This document shows, in pieces, positions 21,701-36,700 of a stretch of 55,480 nt of DNA (the first letter of the stretch is position 1; every line of letters starts with the position of its first letter). The stretch lies in the NCBI GenBank assembly GCA_020650975.1, contig JAIPMN010000654.1, positions 1 through 55,480 of the forward strand, written 5' to 3'. This stretch comes from Apostichopus californicus (taxonomy: Eukaryota > Echinodermata > Holothuroidea > Aspidochirotida > Stichopodidae). The notes below the pieces were generated by a model. The model did not search any database and had not been told where the DNA came from. It saw only the letters and a list, made by a program, of their open reading frames with translations. Made by a program: the position numbers and the translations under genes.

Positions 21701-24700
21701 TTGTATTTACAAATTGCCTCAAAATCATGAAGTCCCTCTGTCCATTTTGCCTTTTATACCAAAGGCACCCTCTTCCCCATCCCCCCTCCATTACTGTTCC
21801 CACACATACCTGTACTGCAGGTGCACAAGACAAAGCCTCTGTGAAACAAATCATACACATGTCCTCCGCATCTTGCTTCAGACTCTGGTCTTTGCTACAT
21901 CCATGAAGACACGGTAGACATGTGCTCTCGTCTCTAATACCACCACAGAGATGTCCACAAGGGAGGCTCTTGGAGCAGATGTTACTACTGTGTTTCTATA
22001 CGAATAAATAAACAGATGTTAACATAATTAGAATGAACATAGAGCCACACAATGGTGTGGGCTCTCATCTCTAAGATTTCCACAAGGGGATCTTTAAAAA
22101 TAAAATTCTATTCAGCCCAGGTCACAAGAAAAGACATGTCATGCAAACTGATGATCCTTACCTTACATTCTGGATCCAAGCAAACATTTCCAGCCCTGCC
22201 TAAACCAACCGCTGCTGCATTGCCACAAAATCGACAGACTCCATGGCTGCCACTGACTCCAATGTTCTCTGTGATGTCAGGAAACAAAAGATGAGATAAA
22301 ACAATTCATGAGGATGTACATAGTGATCCTACACATGTAATGTCAGTCACACACATGTAATGTCACACTCACATACATGTAATGTCACACTCACATACAT
22401 ATAATGTCACATTCACATATGTATGGTTTCAACGTAAACTGAGAACATTGAAAACAGTACTCGGAAAACAGAGATGAGACTATGGGTTGGTATGTCTCAT
22501 CTCTGAGTTATGTTATTAACCTACCTGCTGATGTCTGCTTGAATTCCACCATAGCCTTCAGTGTCTTGGAATCAGCCAGGGCTGTTATCCAGTACAGTTT
22601 GCTCCTCCCACAGCCCTCATGAAGGTCCACCTTAATGGAATCCTCTTCCTCCTTAAATACCTAAAGTTAACAAATGAAAAATAACTTGGTAAATGTTTTC
22701 ATGGGCAAGACTGGTTAATGCAGTGACATAGCCTGGGAAAGAGGGCCCAGGGTCACAAAAATATCTGTCTCAAGCCCCTCCCAAAATGTCAGAAAAATGT
22801 TTGCTTACAGAAAATACTTCATGCCCCCCAGAGAAGCATTACTCCCACCCCGCCCCCCACCCCCGCCCCAAAAGTCCAGTTGTGCCCTTGGTTTAAAAGG
22901 AACAATGACAACAAACTGTTGAAACATGAATCAAAAGAATGGAAGTTTGTGATTTAGGACGTCTAAACTAAACTAGTCAGTCTTAAGTTGGGAAACCCTT
23001 ATGTAAGCCCGACACCATCTTTCTGACAGTGGTTTCAGCCACTTTCTAATCTTTTCTGCTACAAATACATTTCTGGTACAATGTTCCATCTTCATCTCAC
23101 GCTCTCCCTCTCCCCATCCTCCTCTTCTGCTGATCTATTCTTGAAAGAAATTCTAGTCAAAATGACTTTGTTTTAGTCCAATACAAATTTGACGTGGTAA
23201 AGAATATTTAATAATTTCATGGGCAATCAAACTACTCCAAATTTGAGCACAGAAATGCATATCGTCAATAGTAATTAGTCCTTCAACCTTGCTGATCTTA
23301 CAATGAGTATTACAAATTATTATACTAGGTTCTGGAGACCCCAATTGACATGTAAATACCTTTTCAAAATCAACAATTATTCCTACAAAGGGAAGGGGCA
23401 AAGCCCTCAACTTAGACCCCCCTCCTCCTCCCTCCCACGGTGATAACTTAAGATATAATACGGTATAAATCGTAACTAACAACAAAGTGTAACAGGTGCA
23501 TAGAGATATTTGAAGTGGACTTCGTACCTGACGCAATCAAAGAATGTCACTAACCTTTCTCTGATGGTGCCGCTTTGATTTGGGCAGATGGAGGATTCTG
23601 TCGCACTCTGCACATAAAGTTCCGCAGGCGCCGCATTCGATGATGGCCAGCGTCAGCGCGTCGTCGTGGTTCTCGCAGGTCGGCTAAAAACATGAATGAA
23701 AATGAGTCGTTAGATATTCGAGTCTTTGAAATATGCGTCGGACTAAACTCAACGTTGCCAATACTCTTCTGGGATGTAGACTCATGATATTCATCAAAAT
23801 TATTCCACGCTAGCAAACAGGTTCTAGCATAAAATCTTGTAGTTCTTGGCCTTTTTCAATGTTTTAAAGGGTATCATCACTGGATGCAGAGGAGACGAGG
23901 AGCGTAGTGTTCCGTCTCTGAGTGATAGGTGTCTCCAAACAAGCATGGAGTGGGGAAGGGGATGATTAATGAGTAAAAATTATTGTCAAATATTTTGTCA
24001 AAAAGAGAGTGGTAACGAGCATGAATCATGAATTTTTTAAATAAACACAGCCCCCCTTTTTGTTTGGTTGCTGAAAGGGGGGTGGCCAAAATGAGGGTGG
24101 GGGAGAAGGGGAGGTTAGCACTGAATATTTTGGCATAAGATAGTCAATGAATTAAGCTAGTAACATTGTTAAGTATATCAGTCACTTAATTAGATTAGTT
24201 GATTACAGAAGGATCAGGATTATCTCCTTGGATTATCTGCTTGGATTATCTTCCCGATGACTTACTTTCTCTTTACTGGGAGTCTTCTCAACATTCTGTG
24301 TTCTTTGGCTGGTGGAGAGTCTGTCTACATGCTCTGGCTCTAACACACAGAGCGATGCAAGGCTCAACCAAAGCTTTTGAAAAAAAAAACAGTGAAAGAG
24401 AAACAAAGTTAAAAAATGACAAAGGTTCTTTTGCCTGTTCTGAACCACCATCGATAAACGACAGAGTTTCCTTCTTTCAGATGGAAACAAAATTAAAATA
24501 GCAATGACCAATAAAATATTCAAATTAGAAGGACAGAGACCACGCTACATCGATCAAAGTGAATTTTACTGCTTTGAAATTCATGTAAATTCAAGTTTGA
24601 GGAGTTAGTTGACAATCACCGATTAGAATTTCCAGTACCTGCATAACTGCCACCAGTAACAAGGACAACTTGAACCATGCACAAATTTAGATGAAATATT

Positions 24701-27700
24701 GAAACAAAAGCAACATTCATCAGAACTGCAATTGATAGAACAAGAAATTGATATGTCAATAAAGGCTCATTTTTGAGTTTTGATTATATTAATAGGTTTT
24801 TACCGTTGACTCTTGAAGACACAAAACAGGATTTCTGACGGTCTCTGGTATTCTTGTCAGAGAAAGAACAACTTCAGCAATCGCTGACTTGGTGACATCA
24901 GTCCAAGGGATGGAAAGCTCTCCCTGTGGGGTTAAGAGAAAGAACAGCCCACAAAAATCAAACTTTGAATGTTTTGTTTATGGTGGAGGTGTGGAGTTAG
25001 GAGTAGAAATATTAAATGAATTGCCATTTAAATATTTATTTTGCCAAAGAATCAATATATCATCGATCAATTTGAAGAGAAAACGCTGTTCTTACATTTC
25101 GAAAAAAGAAAGTTAAAAATTTATCAAACCAAAATGTCAAATTATCTTGCCGAGTCCTCTCACATATCAAAATAATATCTGGGTATATTAAAATGAAAGT
25201 ATGTATTTGTTGCAAATCTTACAAAGCAGAAGGGACATTAACCACTAATGAAGTTAAATTTTCATGACTTTTTCTTTCCCGGATCCCTCTGACATGTTTC
25301 GACATAGTTCGATAGGAACTAATGCTAAAAGTTCTACAAGATCTACTGACCTTTGACATGTCTTTTATAAGATTGATCATCTGTTCGGCTAAGCTGAAGG
25401 GCATCGTTCCTCGAAGGTACCAGTGGTCGGTTGATGGTGCCTCGGGAGCCTCTGGGGGTACCTCGTTACTTGAGTCTTTGTCTAGCTTTTCCCTAGATAG
25501 AAAGGAAAACAATACAAAGTTTCATGAAAAGTTCAACAGAGTGTGACAATGACACCAATTGGTAAAGAAAGATACAACTTCATCTCAAGAACATCTTTAA
25601 TCAACTAAGTCAGTAAGTATTGAATTTCTATTGAAACCAAATAGCAAGGTTTAATAACCTATGGCTTCAGCATTTTCATATCTAGTTCTGTAAGAATATG
25701 GAATGGAAATTGTTGCTGTGTCACAAAAACATAGAGCAGAAGGTACTGGTTGGTTGCAACTCTTTGGGGAGAGAAACGACACCTAATTAATATTTTTTCA
25801 AACATTGTGACATACTAAATTAATTTACAGCAACTTAGAATGAATATATAAAAGATTATCTTGTAAATTTAGTGTTAAAACCCAGACTTAGTCTTCATCT
25901 GTGTTTATATACTTACTTCTGTTGTTGAGAGAATGTACTCGCCAATGATGTCATTTGTGGTGCTTTACTTCCTCCGATTCCTTTAGCTTTCACCTGGACA
26001 GTCAAGGCTTTGGCGATGCAAGCCAAGAAAATATCCAGGACGCCTTTCTGGGGGGTGGATAGAGGGGAAGACTGCCCCTCTGGTGTCACCGGTACAACGT
26101 CTGTCGGGGGCAGGGCATTGACTCCAACGACACTAGCAAAGTAGGCGGGGGAAATCTCAGGTAGGACTTTCCTGAGAATCGATGTAACCTGAAAGTTTAA
26201 AAAAAAAAAAATGTTTTTGCCATATATAATTGTTGTGATTTTATAGAGTTTGCACTGTGCAAGGTAAAAGTGCTGCATTACATAACTATAGGAGTTAACA
26301 CATAACCATTTCGGATACCTTCTTCACATTGTTCTCTACATGTATGATGCTGACTGTGACCGAATGGCAAACCCCACTACCCCCCCCCCCCCCCTCACCG
26401 CCAAAAAAAACACACATTGATTGCTAATTCCTGGCACACCTAGCACAGCTGTAATTCTAGTCAAAGGTAAAAGTTCTAGAAAAAACATTGACAATTGTCA
26501 TAGAATTCTTTTAGTACAACATCATAAATTTATTTCTTTAATTTAAATCTTCTATACATATGAATTCATCAGAAAAAGAAAAGAACACAAGACTAAAAGT
26601 ACCATCACATTTTTGGAAAAAAAATTTTCTTTAGCTTTTCCATCAATATTCCAACATGCTCACCTGTCTTTGCACTCTGGGAGTGCTTGTATGTAACAGA
26701 GACAATAAATCCTGCAGCAGTTCGGTCTGCTGAGCGACGTAGGCACGGCCCACGCCGGAGTAGCTGAGAGCTAGCACCATGGAGAGCAGCTCGAAGCAGT
26801 AAGCATCAGACATGGTGGTGGTAGGGGGCACCCCTTCGGCTTTGTGGACCTGATCCACACCCTCGTCTGTCAGGAGGTTACCCTCCCAGTACTCTCGCAT
26901 TCTGGAAGTCTCCTTGTGAATGGCTAGTACAATATGTGAGCAAACCTTGAACAAAAACAAGCAACAAGAGTGAACCCTGTATCAACTGTTTGAAGCTATG
27001 TGTGATGCAAGTTGTAAATAACTACCATCATGGGGGGAAATATGCCACATATCGTCATTATTTCAGTTTAAATCGGCATAAAAATGTAAACAATAGGTTC
27101 CAGACAACTAGAGTCGCACAAGTACTTTTCTTGGATTTCGTGGATTTCTTGCTACCAAAATAAACTGAAAGCTTTCAAACTGTTCACATTTGTAAGAACT
27201 GATTAAACCGATGAAGCATGTTTTTGTCTACCAAAATTATGCAATTCTAATCCATCCCCCCCCCCCCCCAATTCTAATCCATCCCCCCCCCCCCCGCCTC
27301 CTCCCCTCACTCGATTCCCTCATTTTTCACTCTGGTATTAAAGTTACCAGTAAATTGTTCCCTCCCTAAAAGTACAAAATTAGTCCCTCCCAATTGTAAC
27401 ATAACATGCACATTGCTTGAAAACAGTAACAACTCCAGCTCAGAGCTATATATGCAAATTAAGGTGAGACCTAGAAATATTTTCTAGGCAAGTGTTTAAG
27501 ACCCTATCCTACCCTACCCTACCTTACCCTTCCCTACTTTACCCTCCCTACCCTATCCTACCATTCCCTATCTTACCATACCTTACCCTACTCTATCCTA
27601 CACTTCCCTACTCTACCCTTCCCTCCCCTACGTGTTGGTATTTGTATCCTCATTGGGAATAAGAAGTAGTGAAATGCAGTCAGCGATATTAAATCTTTGA

Positions 27701-30700
27701 CTCACCTGCTTTTGCAGATTGGTAAGTCGACTTCGACTGAAAAGAATGCCGACCATGTGCTCTCTGAGGTCAGGATCACCAGCATCCTATGAAAAGAACA
27801 ACAACAACTTCAAAGAATAAATAATCAAGTTGTCTCATAAAACGTTAAAAATCAGCATTCATGTAGCTTTCATAACCTCATTTGGATCTAAAAGCCAACA
27901 GAGGTCTGAATTATTTTGAAAACTTCCAACGACTTTCTAGGCTATTGAGGCAGGGTGATACAAAACAAACAACTCCCACATCATCTCAAAGTTCTCATCT
28001 AAGAGAAAACCCTCAGTAAATTCACATCCAAACAACCCCACTCTCCCCTCCCCTTACCCCCACTTTGGATTCTTTCATTTATTCAACCTTACCCCGTCCT
28101 CTGATCCAGATTTTCCTTCTGGTGTTTCTTTGCCATCCAGTCCTGGAACTTCACCTGCCAAAAGCTTCCCAAATACTTGAGACGTAAGAAGGCGAAATAT
28201 TCTCAGAGACTCTGAGATGCAGTCCATCTGCTGTAAGGATGGGTCACTGTCCAGAGGCTCTGTGGAACAGATTAAAAGGTTTTATAGTAGTCAATAGCCA
28301 GGACTACAGAGTGAGCACAATTATCAGAGTGGAAGTATCAACGAATGACATTGGTCCAAACTTTTGCGATGACCACTTACAACAGAGTTTTTTTTCACAA
28401 AATGATCATGGTTGATTTCATTGAGAAACCTGCTGCTTTTTGTCACCCAAGAAATTGCTATATTACTAAACTATATAAAATGACTACATATCCTGCCAAC
28501 AGATCCACAGCCAGAGTGGCCTGTGTAGTTGAAAACTTAATTTTGAGGAATGCTCGCCATCTTGGGATTTCGATGACCACCTTATCGTCAATTTTTTAGG
28601 TTCAAAATAATTTTCTTTCCTGTCAATCATTGAATGAGAGATAACTTTTATCGCAAACCCAACACAACAGGTAAAAACAATCATACAAATCGTGGGATTG
28701 CATCATCGACTCCTTGCATCTATTCTATATTTCGTAGCAGGTGATATGAAATACTTCCCCGAAGAGTGTCTTACCTTGAAACTGTTCTCCTTCTCTGACC
28801 CCTAGGACCTTGATCTGTCGGACTCTTAGGTGGCTGTCCGGTCCCTTCACATCGATGGTCATTACCTTCTTGCTGTTTGGTAGTTCTTCCAGGTCAAAGG
28901 TCACCCAACCTCCAAATCTCATGTCTAGAGAGACCTGTTTCATCTTCTGCAGGCTAGACGAGTGAGCACCAGCACCCAAAGTGACCAGATTCACTTTGTT
29001 CTGTACAGAAATTGTAAAATGGAAGGACAAATGTTAGGTTCACTGATACTATTTGCCCCAATTAAAGTCTGGAAGGAGAGAGCTCTATGAAGGAAAACGG
29101 GTTTAATTTCTTTTATTCGTTGATTCTCTTTGGTGATAAGCTTATATTTCCATTGTTCTTCCAAGATTCATCAGAGGTTATACAGGGACTGACAAGGCAA
29201 TAAGGCAGCTGGGGAGGGTGGTGGTGGGAGAGTGCGGGGGGGGGTGCCTTCGGTACTTACCCGAAGGTCTCTGCTGTTATCAATATGCACAGCAAGCATA
29301 GATGGCGTGGATGCATCTTTGACCTTGATGGTGATGACCTTTGGTTTGTTTCTATCCTCGTCTCCGGACTCCCAGAAGGTCTCTGTAGAACCGTCGGTCA
29401 AACAGCCCAGCATGACCGACCGGCTGGACACCTCACACTCGATACTGTTTGTAATGTCCACCAGGTACTCCAGCTGAGCGCATGCCTTCGTAGAAAATGA
29501 CAGAACAGAAAAATTTTAATCAGATGGTAAAACTCACTTGATGACACAGATTAACCTCTTACTGCAACAGTTTGTACATTCATCTTATGATTTTGTTATG
29601 AGAGACAAAGGACACAAATCTTGTATTCCATAATTTTCTGAATATCTATAAAGTTGAGTTCAAACAAATACCATTTCTACATAGCCAGGTCTTTGCCGGG
29701 GGCGCCAGTCAAAAGTCACAGTAACTTTTACCTAGTTTACCACTGTTCATTACTTTTATTTCATTTTATATTTATCTGTCGATGTTGTGTGTTTTGCTCA
29801 CCCTATGCAACTGAAACGATCGGAAATTGAATTTTACAGAAAACAACAAACTTTCTTCAAACTGTACCAACCTCTTCATCTCTCTTGACCACCTTCTGAT
29901 CTTGATCAGCTTCAGCCTCATCTGACTTTGACAAAATCCGGTTGATGTTACTGAATACGTGAGACTGATGCAGGAACATGTGATCGTTTGTGCGAAATTT
30001 CATACTCCAGCACTGGAGGGCCATCCTCTGAAGGGCGCCACCGTGAGGGAGGACCAGCATCAGATTGGAAACAGTTTGCAGGAAATCATGGAATGTGATT
30101 GGAAGAAGACTGACCGCTTCCTCGGAGACCAAGATGTCCTCCAGGGGGTGCTCCAGGATCAGACCCTCTTGGTCCTTAGTTACAGCAAAAATAAATAAAT
30201 ACATAAAATAAATATATAAATAAACAAACAAACAAAATTTGGAATATTTATCTGTAATAATTGTTAGCAATGTGAAACAAAACAATTTGGCTTGGTCTAG
30301 TTTTCATTCTTTCTTTTTCCATTTTTTTCCCATTTATTTTGTTATGGAAACATGATACATGATAGTAGCAGACATTGTATGTAATTACTGATTGTAGTAA
30401 TCAACATAAAACAATTTCTTGTGACTTTTGTCATCATAAGTTATGAATGATTGTCATTTATTATATTTCACACAATTGCAGAAGACATAAAGTTATTGGG
30501 ATACGTAGACCTCATACAACATCACATATTATTACCTAATATCTGACATATAAAATTAGCAAAAATGTCTATTTTTCAGGTCTCAGCAAGGTAACAATTT
30601 TAATATCAAGACTAGAGTTGAAAGAGTTAATTTTCTCTTTTCCGTTATCTATAATGATTGGACTCAAACACCTCAGTATTCCTTCTAAGAAAACCAAGTT

Positions 30701-33700
30701 TTAAATGTCAATTAATTAAGCAAATTGATAGAACATCACATATTAATTTTTTCTCTTTTCTTTTTACCTTTTCTGGTTCAGGAGGGGCTTCTTCCTTGGG
30801 TTCCTTTTTCCCATCTTTCCCTTTCTCTTCTTCCTCGACTTCCTTCTCTACAACGATTGGAGACAGCGCCCCCACAAAGTGCCAGAGAAGGTCATGTATG
30901 CAGATCGGCTGGGTTGCACTCCTTAGCAACCAATTCAGCGCCTAAATAAAATATCAAATGTAAAATTTGAAGTCACTCCTTAGCAACCAATTCAGTGCCT
31001 GTACAAAATATTAGATGTAAAATTTGAAGTCACTCCTTAGCAACCAGTTCAGTGCCTGTACAAAATATCAAATGTAAAATTTGAAGTCACTCCTTAGCAA
31101 CCAATTCAGTGCCTGTACAAAATATCAAATGTCAAATTTGAAGTCACTCCTTAGCAACCAATTCAGTGCCTGTACAAAATATCAAATGTCAAATTTAAAG
31201 TACTGAAGCGATGAAAAGCTTCTTCTATCAATAACGTCATACAATGAGAGAAAAACAAGCAATTCAATATGGACTAGTTAGATATAAACAAAGCTAAATG
31301 GCATAAGAAGAGTACCCAGAGCTTCCATATTAATACTGTAGTCATTTACTTCCAGGAGTCACATATTTTACTGGGGGTTGTCAGAAAGTACTTTTTTTAC
31401 AGAACAAGTATACTTAATTTGCTCTGAATAAACCTTAACAAAAGAAAAAAAAAACTTCATGCAATATTTGGACTTGAATGTTAAAGCAATGGAGGCAGCA
31501 GTAGAATGTTTTCCAATGTGGAATACTCAGGCCTACAATTTCACAACTTTGAACCAATTGGTTAAAAATGCCAATGCATTACAAAAATCTACTGGATAAA
31601 ATCAAATTTCCACTTGCATTTTCATTGAATACAAAAGTAACATTAAATTTGGTACTGTTACAAAAGTTGTCTATTTTCCTATTTTTCTGCTGGCAAACAG
31701 TGAAACCCACTGGTATTTAACCAGTAAAGCCCAAATCTTCCAGGTCTGAATACTACTTGCAAAGTATCATTTAAATGCAAGGTTTGTATCAATTCCAACC
31801 CACACACCACAGAATGAATCGAATGATAAAACAATGTGCTTACTTGGAGAGCATGTATTTTACAGGCAGCTTTACAGAGAGATTGTTTCATGGCTAACTT
31901 GAGTCCTTCGAGATCGTGATGGCGGACCATAAATCGCATGGATGGTCTGCTCAGAGCGAGAGCAGCGGTCGAACCATCCTCCATCAGGGTGGCTAGACGA
32001 GGCGATGGGCGCCGCAGGAGGGAGCTACCGTCATCTGTCATGAGTAAGGACATACATACTCGTGTTTCTAACTAGAAAACCTTATATACCGAATTAAAAA
32101 TTACAATAAAAAAATTGAGCCTTGCTGTCATCAGATTTTAACTTATCAAATTGTGATAAGAAAAGGTCGAAAATAGCTTGTAACCACAAACGACGATAGG
32201 TAGCACAACCTGAAATTCTGCTTGTTTTATTGACATGTCATCTAGGTTATTTATGAATGAGAAAATGAGAAAATATGAGAAAAAATGAGAAAAAAATGAG
32301 AAAAAATGAGAAAAAACACAGACAGGAAGACAAGAAGAGAAGACGGTTAAAACACTGACCTGCATTGCCACTGAGGTTTCGCCTTCTCAATTTCTGATCT
32401 TTGTAACCGTCCTGGGCGAGCATCGAGACTGACCTCAGGTAGTTGCTCTTTCGTTGGCTGTTGGACTTTAGAACCTCATCGCTGTTGGTGACGGAGAGGT
32501 TGAGAGCTGGTACTGACCGAGACGGTACCGGAATGCCTAAACCAGTGTGAGAAACGGCAAATGGTGGAGAAACATCTCAAAGTCAGTTGGTTGCAATTTT
32601 GTCCACTCATTTTACCAAAAACATATTGCACTTCACAATAGATTGACTCATTTTAATAATAGCCCATTGTCAAAAATATAATAAGCTGCAGCAGCTGCAG
32701 GATCAGCTGCAGCAAGGCTGAACTATTATCAAACAATAGAGATAATCTCGATACTATTTTGTGATTCTATCCTTCAGAATGCTTCAGCATTCTACATTGT
32801 GCCTGACCTATCGATATCCGTTGTAGGCATCGGAGAGATTATTTTGTGAAGGGAACGCGATTCTTATTGGGCTTTTAAACACATCATTGGTCCTTAACAA
32901 AAACAGCTATTATTATACTACTAGAATATATCACCTGGCAAACATAACCAGTTGCTTATTACATTTGTTAGAGATCTCGGCCGGGGTTCTGCAAAGTTGC
33001 TGAAATCAAGGATGTTAATTTCCTCCTTAATTTATCATGCTTACCGTAGTCAGTCTCCTGCACCATCGAACCCATATCCAGTTCTTCTGGCGAGAGTGGG
33101 GAATTCTTGAGATACTGGAATTGTACGATCGGGAAGGGGTTCTCTGGAGTCATCGAATCTGTCTCTCGGACCGCTGGCATGTCAAACCGCCTCATCTTCA
33201 TCGCGGAGTACTTACGAGAGAAGCTCGGGCCGCAGGCGCTGGCGAGATCTAACAGGAAGAGCGCATTGGCTTTCATCACGTGATGTGCTTCCAGAGGTGG
33301 GATCACCTTGGGCGTCTTCAATGGTGGCATTTTTTTCTTCATTTTTTTCACCTTGTCCTGGTTAGAGAGACAGTATTAAGAGATGGAAGTTTAACAAAAG
33401 TGTTCACTGTTGTGGCAGGTGGGCGCTGATATAGGACAGGGATGAATAAATGGTTGGGACTGATCTTTTATTTTTGCTTCAAATGGTAAACTGTAGGGTT
33501 CTGAAAGATTCCCCCCAAAAAGGAAACATACTTTGGAATATAAATAATAACGAACACCTATCATGACACATTTTATAATCTTTCTCTAAAAACATGTTGC
33601 ATGTTTCCATGTAATTAATTAGAGTACAAATGACAATAAGTTTTGCAAGACTGTATTTAGCAATCAAATTGCAATTGGATACATAGTATGACCTTTAGTG

Positions 33701-36700
33701 ACCAGCTATTAAATCTCCAATCACATAAACTAAAGCAAGATTCACAGTTGACCATATTACAAGTTATGAAACCTTTGTTTTATAACTTTAAACAACTGAT
33801 AGAGGTAGGGTAGGTTGGAATAGGGCAGGCTACGAATTGGGGGAGGGGGATAGAGTAGGGAGAGGAGATATGTAGGGGCAAGATTTTAGGTAAGTGAATG
33901 GGTAGGGTAGGGGTGCATATAAGGCCAGAGCATACCTTATCCTTGGCTTTATCCTGTCTGTCCTGTATGTACTTGGACTTGCAGTTCCGACACATCAGAT
34001 ACCAGCTGCTGCCGGCCATGCCTCCATCACCGCAGTTACCCGCCCAACCCCCGCAGTAAGTCCCGCTGCTGTTGTACCCGTAACCGTTGGCATTCCTCCC
34101 GCACCCCGGGTGTGCGTTCTTCATGTGGTAGGTCACGGGGCGGGGGAAGACCCCCACGCATAATTCGCAGATGGTTTCGTTCTTCTCCACCCCGATGGGG
34201 GCACCTGCCGCGTCGCCGAATAAATTACCCCTCCCTCCTTTCGAGGGCCTGTCTCTCCTCTTTTTACCCTTTGGTTCCCGGGGTCTCGGGATCTCTTTCA
34301 CTTCCACGGACTTTGTGCTGGCGGTCTTTATGATGGGAGCCGGACTCGGCAAGACTAACGATTGCGATGCGATGTTTATGGTTGCGACAGAGATGTCGTC
34401 CCACAGCGAGAGGAGATTCTTGAGAGTGATGGGTACCGTGATGGCAGGTGTTCGGGCTGGTAACGATTTGGCTAAATCTTGATCGGATTCCCCTAAGCCG
34501 ACGCCGGACGACGGTCCGTCTCTCGATTCCTCCCCGTCCTCTTCGCTGTAGGCATCTTTTTCTCCCAGTTCCTGCTCCAACCTCTTTCTTAACACTGCTC
34601 CATTTTCGTTGATGTTCAACGCTATGATGTCTAGAGAGAATTCGTTCTCTCTCCTTGCTTTGGACAGGTCCATGGAGTGCCGGTTTTTCAGTTTCAACTC
34701 CCTCTTGCCACCCTGGGGTGGGTCTTCCCCGACGTCAAACGCCACTGCCTTTGTTATGTTGACGTTGAACTTCAGGAACGAAGCGCAGGCCATGGCGTCG
34801 TGGACGAGTCCCTCGTGCCAGAGGAAGGCGGCAAACACGGCCCGGGCACATTCGCAGACAGAGGTGGCCAGAGCCGGCTTGAAGTTTTCCTTACTCTCCT
34901 GTCTCGGAGGTGGGGGCGTCGCCTTGACGTGAGATGGAGAATGCTCCTTCCCACCGGGAGAGGCGGAGCGACTTCTCCTCCCTCCCGACCTCGGTCGGCG
35001 AGATAGTTTAGGAGAGAGACCCGACTTGGGCGATCCCTCGCCACTTCCGATGGTGAACTGGCTCTTGCTGACAAACTTTTGAGGACTGGTGTGTTTGGTT
35101 CCATTTTTACTTGGAGTACTCTGAGAGCTATCCGAGGTAGAAGTGGAGGGCGGTGTATCGTCAGAGTGCGGTCCATTCTGAGCTCTCGGTGGTGGCACCT
35201 GTTTACTTCTGTACTCTTCAAGAAGCGATGGGTCTTTACCATCACCAAAGAATGGTACCTCTCCTACAGTTGAAGTGGATAATGTGGAAGAAAAAAAGGG
35301 CAGAGAATTAAGAAAACAGGAATGAAAAGGAGGGATTACTGAGGAGGTACAATAAACCCAAATAAGTAGCTGTTTGTTAACATTAATAACGGAAATGGAA
35401 ACAACTCGATCAGAAGCAATAGATACTTCTGAAGAGCAGAAAAAAGGATAAATAAACATTACAAGTATCCTAGTTTTCTTCTGCAAACATTTTAAGCAAT
35501 CTACCTATTCTCTACTCATCAAATTTTCTGAGCACAGCACACCCAGAGATGATAACTGATGGAGGTACATGTGTTCTTAAGACACCCTCAAACTGGTCAT
35601 TCTTCGTACATACAATGTGGCACTTCTTTGGTAAAGTCTCCATACTGTAAGTGAAAGGTGCCCTTTTTGTAATGTAAAATGTGTCCGTTTGTTGAAAATG
35701 AAAAAAAACAAAAAACAATTGAAATTGAGAAAGGTGACCCAGTATTTGTGGTAGGGAATTCAGAGAAGATCCTTTTTGTTGGAAAATTTGTGCTAACTTT
35801 GTGGTTTAGCCACTCAGATCAAAGTCACATGTCACACTTCCCATTAAAGTTTATGGCTACCAGCCCCCCCCCCCTACCAGCCCCCCCCCCCTCCCTCCCC
35901 CAACACACCCCATCCACCCTGGCAGAACCTTCTTCCTTTGCCCCTGCCTTGACATGGCAATGAAATACACAGCTGCATATGAGTGAGGTATTAAAAGAAA
36001 AATTGGATGTACCATCACACAGGGTGGTAGTGATGGTAATAACAAAGGGTGGAAGGGAGGGGGCCATTGTTTTGGACCCCCATTTTTGTGAAAAATGGAC
36101 CTTCTTTGTACATACCATGTGCCACTTTTTGGTAAAATCTCCATTTTGTGATTTTGTAATGTAAAAAGTGTGTTTTGTTAAAAAATGAAAAAAAAAAATC
36201 ATATTCTCCTACCATTGGATGCAAATTCCATCTGAGGTGGACCTTGTGTGTTTTTGAAGTTGAAACCCTGTCCTGAGCTGCTTTTCCGCCTTCCAGATGC
36301 TCCTGCGCTGTACGTAGCACCGCCTTCTCCTGTAGATAGACCCTCTGTTGGCTCACCCTCCTCCTTTATCGAGAGGTAGACCTGGCCGTTGCTGGCTGCC
36401 AGGGCCCAGGCTTCTGCATGTTTGCCTTCACAGTACTGAGAGATACTCTCCTTATCGAGCTGAACCCACAAAGCTCCATCACTACCTTCCTTCTGTGACA
36501 AAACAACAAAACACAAAAAAAACAGGAAAATAAAATGTAAGCAGCTATGCTTCTTTCTGTCTTGATGCAATTTTCTTATTATATTTTAAACCAGGGTTAT
36601 CTACCACTCAACAAACCTCTTAAGACACCACTTATAAAACCGAATGTACTAAAGCTTTCAAAGGACTAGAAAAAAAACCTTGTCATCATGTGGAGTGTTA

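Noticed and set aside
27500..27632. Interstitial telomere repeat
   Set aside because: Units are mostly CCCTA/CCTAC pentamers, not CCCTAA, and strongly degenerate.
34112..35006. Several 70-110 codon open frames on the plus strand
   Set aside because: They are antisense shadows of the large MYCBP2 exon w27, with no similarity to anything recognised.
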